From JBDNFP01 sp041689775 (GTDB lineage: Bacteria > Bacteroidota > Bacteroidia > Cytophagales > Spirosomataceae), in contig JBDNFP010000024.1 of NCBI GenBank assembly GCA_041689775.1, positions 1-10,526 of the forward strand: a stretch of DNA of 10,526 nucleotides, written 5' to 3'. The translations under genes and the position numbers were made by a program. A model generated the notes under the pieces. That model made no database searches and was not told where the DNA came from. It saw only the letters and a program-made list of their open reading frames with translations. How positions within the stretch are numbered: position 1 is the stretch's first letter; each line of letters begins with the position of its first letter. Shown one piece after another: positions 7,100 to 10,526 of the stretch.

Positions 7100-7390
7100 A
7101 TGAATTTATCATCTAAAACATCAGAAGCTGCCGGAGAAAAGCAGGATCAGCCTATGAAGCATCACTGCGACAATCATGCTGAATGCATGAAAATGATTCA
7201 GGCTATCCTGGACGGCGAAGCAAGTGACGCAGATAGGGAGCATTTTAGACAAAATATGGATAAATGCATGCCCTGCATTCAGACCTATCACCTTGAAAAG
7301 TGCATTAAGGACTCACTGCATAACAAGGTAGAGCGCCGCCCTTGCCCCGAAAAGCTGGTGTCCGCTATTAAATCACAGCTACTCATTTGA
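7100..7390 (+). CDS. Small Cys/His-rich protein, putative ZAS-like anti-sigma factor
   Basis: A 96-residue soluble protein with the arrangement of zinc-binding anti-sigma domains: a His/Cys-rich segment HHCDNHAEC (21-29), a helix with LDGEAS (37-42), then HFRQNMDKCMPC (48-59) and a helical tail. The CxxC (Cys56/Cys59) is present, but the position three before it that is usually His (Hx3Cx2C) is Asn52; His48 lies further upstream. Additional Cys are at 68 and 82. It lacks a membrane helix, so it would be a cytoplasmic anti-sigma factor, possibly redox- or metal-responsive. Function is inferred from position directly after the ECF sigma gene and from motif layout. Met19 (7154) is an alternative start just before the His/Cys cluster. 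It ends 10 bp before gmk. Confidence 0.75.
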   Translation: MNLSSKTSEAAGEKQDQPMKHHCDNHAECMKMIQAILDGEASDADREHFRQNMDKCMPCIQTYHLEKCIKDSLHNKVERRPCPEKLVSAIKSQLLI

Positions 7391-7400
7391 CCTGCATACA

Positions 7401-7967
7401 TTGGAAGGAAAGCTTATCATTTTTTCTGCACCGTCAGGTTCCGGTAAAACAACAATCGTTAGATATCTTTTAGCGAAGTATCCTCAGCAACTGGCATTTT
7501 CAGTTTCGGCTTGTACTCGTACTCGTCGCGATTACGAGGTAGATGGCCACGATTATTACTTCTTAACCCCGACAGAATTTCGTAAGCGTATTGCTAATCA
7601 GGAGTTTGCCGAATGGGAGGAAGTCTACGTTAGTAATTACTACGGTACCCTCAAAACCGAAATAGAGCGTCTTTGGGCCGATGGGAAGCATGTCATCTTT
7701 GATGTAGATGTCAAAGGTGGACTGAAACTGAAAGAGGCATACGGAGACAAGGCGCTTTCAGTATTTGTAAAGGTATCCTCCGAAGAAGAAATCAAACGCC
7801 GTCTCAATAGTCGGGGAACCGAAACAGAATTTACATTAGCCACTCGACTAGCCAAAGTCCGCTACGAGTTGAGTTTTGAAGAAGAGTTTGATGTCGTTTT
7901 GGTCAATGACGATCTCGCACCAACCTTACTAAAAGCCGAATATTTAGTAGAAGATTTTTTAAAATGA
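7401..7967 (+). CDS. gmk: Guanylate kinase
   Basis: Guanylate kinase phosphorylates GMP (and dGMP) to GDP with ATP in the cytoplasm. The 188-residue protein has the P-loop APSGSGKTT (10-18), the GMP-binding segment SACTRTRRDYEVDG (36-49) followed by DYYFL, EWEEVYVSNYYGT (71-83), DVDVKGG (101-107) for Mg/ATP, and the lid Arg residues in RRLNSRGTE (133-141). No ATG lies near the domain start; TTG at 7401 gives (M)EGKLIIFSAPSG, exactly where homologues begin, so a TTG start is assigned. Upstream the frame stays open into the anti-sigma gene but without a better start. It begins 10 bp after the anti-sigma stop and overlaps nadD by 4 bp (ATGA), so it is probably transcribed with both. Confidence 0.97.
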   Translation: MEGKLIIFSAPSGSGKTTIVRYLLAKYPQQLAFSVSACTRTRRDYEVDGHDYYFLTPTEFRKRIANQEFAEWEEVYVSNYYGTLKTEIERLWADGKHVIFDVDVKGGLKLKEAYGDKALSVFVKVSSEEEIKRRLNSRGTETEFTLATRLAKVRYELSFEEEFDVVLVNDDLAPTLLKAEYLVEDFLK

Positions 7968-8536
7968 AAATCGGCTTATTCTTTGGCTCCTTCAACCCCA
8001 TTCACCTTGGACATCTGATTATTGCCAATACCATGGCTACCGGTACGGATCTGGATCAGGTGTGGTTTGTGGTAAGCCCGCAAAACCCTTTCAAAAAGAA
8101 TAAAAGCTTATTGCACGAATTTGACCGGCTGGACATGGTAGAGCGGTCTATTGCTGATAATGCTCTGCTGAAAGCCACTGATTTTGAGTTTCATCTTCCC
8201 AAGCCAAGCTATACCATTGATACCCTCATCCGGTTACTCGAAAAATATCCACAGTATGAGTTCAAGCTGATTATGGGCGAGGATAATCTGGCTCAGTTTC
8301 CCAATTGGAAGAATCACGAAAAAATACTTGAATACGTAGGGCTTTATGTATATCCCCGGCCCAACGCCCCGTCTCATGGGTTTAGTGACCATCCGCAGGT
8401 TACATTTGTAAAGGCCCCGCTACTCGATATTTCGGCTACTTTTATCCGTGATTCCCTGCGCAACGGACGGTCTATCCACTACCTCGTTCCGGAGGTAGTG
8501 GAAGAGGTGATTCACCGCAAGAAATTTTATTTGTAG
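7964..8536 (+). CDS. nadD: Nicotinate-nucleotide adenylyltransferase
   Basis: NadD joins nicotinate mononucleotide to AMP, forming deamido-NAD in the shared last part of NAD synthesis. The 190-residue protein begins with the nucleotidyltransferase motif FGSFNPIHLGHL (7-18, with the two catalytic His of the HxGH signature). It continues with VSPQNPFKK (37-45), PSYTIDTLI (81-89), MGEDNLAQFPNWK (104-116) and the C-terminal ISATFIR motif (156-162) that binds ATP phosphate. The usual Gly-Gly before Ser-Phe is Phe-Gly here, a common variant. The ATG lies inside the gmk stop (7964-7967), implying coupled translation. The stop is only 3 bp from the stop of the convergent lipoprotein gene. Confidence 0.97.
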   Translation: MKIGLFFGSFNPIHLGHLIIANTMATGTDLDQVWFVVSPQNPFKKNKSLLHEFDRLDMVERSIADNALLKATDFEFHLPKPSYTIDTLIRLLEKYPQYEFKLIMGEDNLAQFPNWKNHEKILEYVGLYVYPRPNAPSHGFSDHPQVTFVKAPLLDISATFIRDSLRNGRSIHYLVPEVVEEVIHRKKFYL

Positions 8537-8539
8537 ATT

Positions 8540-8929
8540 TTATTCGGGTATCTCCTGCTGATACGTAATTTCGGTAAGTAGACCAATGGCATTAAAACGA
8601 AGCACTGCCTTCATAGCCGTGGAGGGCTGCGTGATATCATCGCATTGAGTCCCCTTCTCCAAAAAGTAGATATATATTTTCTGATTTCTACCGGCTAATT
8701 GATGAATATCTGGCTTGCCTAATAAATTCCCCACATCGTCCGCGAATTTCCCCAGCAGTTGCTTTTCTTCGGATTTAAAATTTTCCACTAATTTTGCACG
8801 AACATCACCGCAGGCACTACGGTCTTTGCGCCACTGTACCAGATCAAGCTCACCGAGTTTTTCGGGTGGAGCGGAGCAAGCAAAAAGTAGGGGAAAGAGG
8901 GTAAGTAAAAGAACTGCTTGTTTTATCAT
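8540..8929 (-). CDS. Small lipoprotein, unknown function (weak BamE/SmpA-like pattern)
   Basis: A 129-residue protein with a short signal peptide (MIKQAVLLLTLFPLLFAC) and a lipobox LFAC with Cys18, so it is probably a lipid-anchored envelope protein. The mature part has a helical, charged stretch (31-65), then LLGKPDIHQLAG (69-80), a beta-like IYIYFL (85-90) and AVLRFNAIGLLTEI (108-121). The order 'helix - GxP - Tyr-rich strand - hydrophobic strand with F-x-x-x-G' recalls BamE/SmpA small lipoproteins. That is only a pattern-level suggestion, and BamE membership is not shown. Cys40 and Cys96 could form a disulphide. It follows the M28 gene after 14 bp on the same strand, so they are probably one transcript. 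Confidence 0.8.
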   Translation of the reverse strand: MIKQAVLLLTLFPLLFACSAPPEKLGELDLVQWRKDRSACGDVRAKLVENFKSEEKQLLGKFADDVGNLLGKPDIHQLAGRNQKIYIYFLEKGTQCDDITQPSTAMKAVLRFNAIGLLTEITYQQEIPE

Positions 8930-8943
8930 AGTACACTGACTTA

Positions 8944-9957
8944 TTAAATAGCGGGTTGCCTTTCGTTATAAAGGACTTGCAACAGGGTTTGTCCTACGGC
9001 TTTGAGTGTGGTAGGGTCGATGTTATCCATATCATCCTCGGACGTATGCCAATCATCAAAGAAGGTTTTGCTCAGATCGTTCATCCGGAGATGAATAATA
9101 TCAATCATCGGAAACTTCGCCTTTTCGTTGACAGGCACATGGTCGTCGGTAATGGATGGGCCTTGCTGGTCGATAAAAAAGTTGCTGTATCCCAATTGAC
9201 TAGCCGTATTCCACACCGTACGAACCACCTCGTTGGCATTACGTACCGAATACCCTTCTTTGGGGAAAGTAGCCCCTTTGGCACCAACCATATCCAGTAA
9301 AACTCCAAAGTAGGCCGTATAGTTTGGAAGATGTTTGTTGTCGGCCCAATACCGTGACCCCAGGCAGAAATCACCAAACTCATCGGTAGCCACGGCGGAG
9401 TTGCCCCAGTCTTCGGCGTCAAAGAAGACTATATCCACGCCCAAGTCTAGTTTGGTAGTATCATTACTCAATACACGGGCCACTTCTAATAGCACCCCCA
9501 CACCACTGGCACCATCGTTGGCGCCCGGTACGGCCTTGCTGGTAAGGACGGAGTCCTGATCAGCGAAGGGGCGGGAGTCCCAATGCGAGGCCAGCATGAT
9601 GCGTTTGGCCGCGTTGGGGTTGTAGCTACCAATGATGTTACGGGCGTTGAGCTTCTTGCCGTCGTAGGTAGTAGCTATGAATTTTTGCTCCGTTACTTCA
9701 AATCCATATTTTTTGAGTGTTTCTACCAGATAATCTCCCGTTTGTACGTGGGCAGGAGTATTAGGCACCCTCGGACCAAAGGCTACCTGCTGTTCCACAA
9801 AGGCGTAGGCGGAATCAGCGTTGAAAAGTGGTGCTGGAGCCATGGCGGTGGTTTGTTCGGAGGTACTTTCGGAGGAATTGTTGTTGGTACAGGAAGTTAG
9901 ACATGCCCCTATAATAATGGAAAAAAGTAAGAGGCGGGAAATTAAAGGAAAGTGCAT
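8944..9957 (-). CDS. M28-family metallohydrolase lipoprotein, glutaminyl-cyclase-like
   Basis: A 337-residue secreted zinc enzyme of the M28 / glutaminyl-peptide cyclotransferase group. In known members it either cyclises N-terminal Gln to pyroglutamate or trims peptides; which applies here is not decided by sequence. The signal peptide ends in a lipobox LTSC (Cys23), followed by a Ser/Thr/Asn-rich linker, so it is probably tethered to the cell envelope. Key residues are intact: ASHWDSRPFADQD (123-135), Asp148 in PGANDGASGVGV, Glu182-Asp183 in FFDAEDWG, Asp222 in LLDMVG, DDHVPV (271-276) and DDWHT with Trp303-His304, matching the Trp-His of animal glutaminyl cyclases. Only one zinc set of the QC type is needed. 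It heads a two-gene minus-strand unit with the small lipoprotein. Confidence 0.93.
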   Translation of the reverse strand: MHFPLISRLLLFSIIIGACLTSCTNNNSSESTSEQTTAMAPAPLFNADSAYAFVEQQVAFGPRVPNTPAHVQTGDYLVETLKKYGFEVTEQKFIATTYDGKKLNARNIIGSYNPNAAKRIMLASHWDSRPFADQDSVLTSKAVPGANDGASGVGVLLEVARVLSNDTTKLDLGVDIVFFDAEDWGNSAVATDEFGDFCLGSRYWADNKHLPNYTAYFGVLLDMVGAKGATFPKEGYSVRNANEVVRTVWNTASQLGYSNFFIDQQGPSITDDHVPVNEKAKFPMIDIIHLRMNDLSKTFFDDWHTSEDDMDNIDPTTLKAVGQTLLQVLYNERQPAI

Positions 9958-9971
9958 TCTAGATTTATAAA

Positions 9972-10029
9972 ATGATTGATGGTCTGTACAAAGATAGGAT
10001 CATTGAATGAAAAAACATGTATCAATCAT
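9972..10029. repeat. Inverted repeat pair flanking the M28 promoter
   Basis: ATGATTGAT (9972-9980) and ATCAATCAT (10021-10029) are perfect reverse complements separated by 40 bp. They bracket the TATCTTTG box and the region of the expected -33 element. This layout would suit a looping or two-site operator, but a 9-bp AT-rich match in a short intergenic region can occur by chance. Confidence 0.35.
9989..9996 (-). promoter_or_regulatory. -7 box (TATCTTTG) of the M28 lipoprotein gene
   Basis: The minus strand reads TATCTTTG here, a perfect TAnnTTTG box, about 32 bp before the ATG at 9957. Transcription would start near 9983. A matching TTTG at the -33 position is not present; only a T-rich run lies near the expected distance, so this is a partial promoter match. 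The box lies between two 9-bp inverted repeats (9972-9980 and 10021-10029). Confidence 0.5.
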
Positions 10030-10161
10030 CCGATGGTCGTTTTTGACGTAGGGGATTTTTGGCGTGCCTATCAGGGACAAAAAATATTTCAAAAAAATAT
10101 ATTGAAATTTACTTGACAAGTATCGTTTTTTTTGAGCTTTATTTCTCCAAAAGAGTGTAAC

Positions 10162-10179
10162 CAAAAAGTGTACCTTTTG
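10162..10179. promoter_or_regulatory. 18-bp near-palindrome upstream of the lipoprotein-like ORF, possible operator
   Basis: CAAAAAGTG/TACCTTTTG pairs at seven of nine symmetric positions (arms CAAAA/TTTTG and GT/AC). It overlaps a -7-like TACCTTTTG and lies 58 bp before the ATG at 10238. No -33 TTTG lies at a suitable distance, so this is offered as a possible regulator-binding site only. Confidence 0.25.
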
Positions 10180-10237
10180 AGTATGTGAAAAAGTCATCGA
10201 AAACTATGAAATATCCCCCAACAGAAGCGCTGAGCCT

Positions 10238-10402
10238 ATGAAAAAGTCTCTATTCCTATTTGCCTTACTTTCAGTGATTCTTTCCCAGTGCAGGCTACCT
10301 AGTGTTGAATTAGAGCCCAATTCGGGTAATCTTTTTGATCGACAAGCTTACATCCAATGGCAGGGTTTTCTTATAAAAATTAATGCTCTTATAATTATAT
10401 AA
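10238..10402 (+). pseudogene. Lipoprotein-like ORF of 54 codons, probably a truncated gene remnant
   Basis: ATG at 10238 opens a convincing export signal (MKKSLFLFALLSVILSQC) with a lipobox-like LSQC at Cys18; Gln before Cys is unusual. About 24 residues of mature protein follow (RLPSVELEPNSGNLFDRQAY and IQWQGF). The frame then runs into a very AT-rich stretch encoding LIKINALIII and stops at 10400-10402. All three plus-strand frames close within about 15 bp after 10375, so the ending is not a simple frameshift; a deletion or insertion replacing the 3' part is more likely. A genuine 54-residue lipoprotein cannot be excluded. I do not recognise the family. Confidence 0.45.
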
Positions 10403-10526
10403 AATATGGTAAAAGTTTAGAAAAAAGTCTCGTATTTAGTAACCTTTGTGGTCGGTTGAACCTGAATCAGTACTAAAATAACTACTTTCCTATCTCCTTT
10501 GTGATGCAAAATACCCAATTCTGGTC

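Noticed and set aside
9583..9900. 105-codon plus-strand ORF antisense to the M28 gene
   Set aside because: Gly/Val-rich translation opposite an intact enzyme gene with all active-site residues; shadow frame.
10086..10108. ATTTCAA/TTGAAAT inverted repeat in AT-rich DNA
   Set aside because: Seven-bp arms of almost pure A/T with a 9-nt loop are expected by chance here.
10000..10197. 65-codon minus-strand ORF in the AT-rich intergenic region
   Set aside because: Composition reflects poly-A/T runs, there is no domain or signal pattern, and it crosses the candidate operator sites.
10501..10526. Possible start of a new ORF (MQNTQFW) at the right edge
   Set aside because: Only seven codons are visible, which is too little to support a gene.

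Overview
This window reads as an ordinary chromosomal segment of a Bacteroidota bacterium, most likely order Cytophagales (Spirosoma/Dyadobacter-like). The protein families (a bacterial GH3 enzyme, MreB/C/D, a short ECF sigma factor, a glutaminyl-cyclase-like M28 lipoprotein) fit that group. Two well-placed promoter -7 boxes match the Bacteroidota consensus TAnnTTTG, and no clear Shine-Dalgarno sequences precede the starts, which is also typical. The taxonomic call rests on gene content and motifs only.

Layout. (1) 1-96, minus strand: the first 32 codons of a probable IS630-type transposase/helix-turn-helix protein, cut by the window edge. (2) 97-402: non-coding, with a perfect 16-bp stem hairpin (326-361), probably the terminator of the next block. 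(3) 403-3561, minus strand: GH3-family enzyme, then dxr (DXP reductoisomerase, isoprenoid synthesis), then a four-helix membrane protein whose start overlaps the dxr stop as ATGA. (4) 3562-3737: divergent intergenic region with a good mreB promoter and a UUCG-tetraloop hairpin on the GH3 side. (5) 3738-6173, plus strand: mreB-mreC-mreD, the cell-shape and elongation scaffold. The mrdA (PBP2) and rodA genes that commonly follow in Bacteroidota are not here. (6) 6419-8536, plus strand: ECF sigma factor, a small Cys/His-rich putative anti-sigma factor, gmk (guanylate kinase, TTG start) and nadD (NaMN adenylyltransferase, ATGA overlap with gmk). (7) 8540-9957, minus strand: M28 glutaminyl-cyclase-like lipoprotein followed by a small lipoprotein with a weak BamE/SmpA-like pattern; it converges on nadD with only 3 bp between stop codons. 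(8) 9958-10526: AT-rich region with the M28 promoter, a near-palindrome, and a 54-codon lipoprotein-like ORF (10238-10402) that looks truncated.

Most of the window is core metabolism and cell-envelope biology: isoprenoid precursor supply, wall elongation, GMP-to-GDP phosphorylation, NAD synthesis and envelope lipoproteins. I found no convincing new defence or mobile system. The items most worth a second look are the small sigma/anti-sigma pair, in which the putative anti-sigma factor appears to lack the His of the usual Hx3Cx2C zinc motif; the GH3 enzyme of unknown substrate beside dxr and divergent from mreB; the mreBCD operon without its usual partners; and the probable mobile-element or truncation scars at both window edges.
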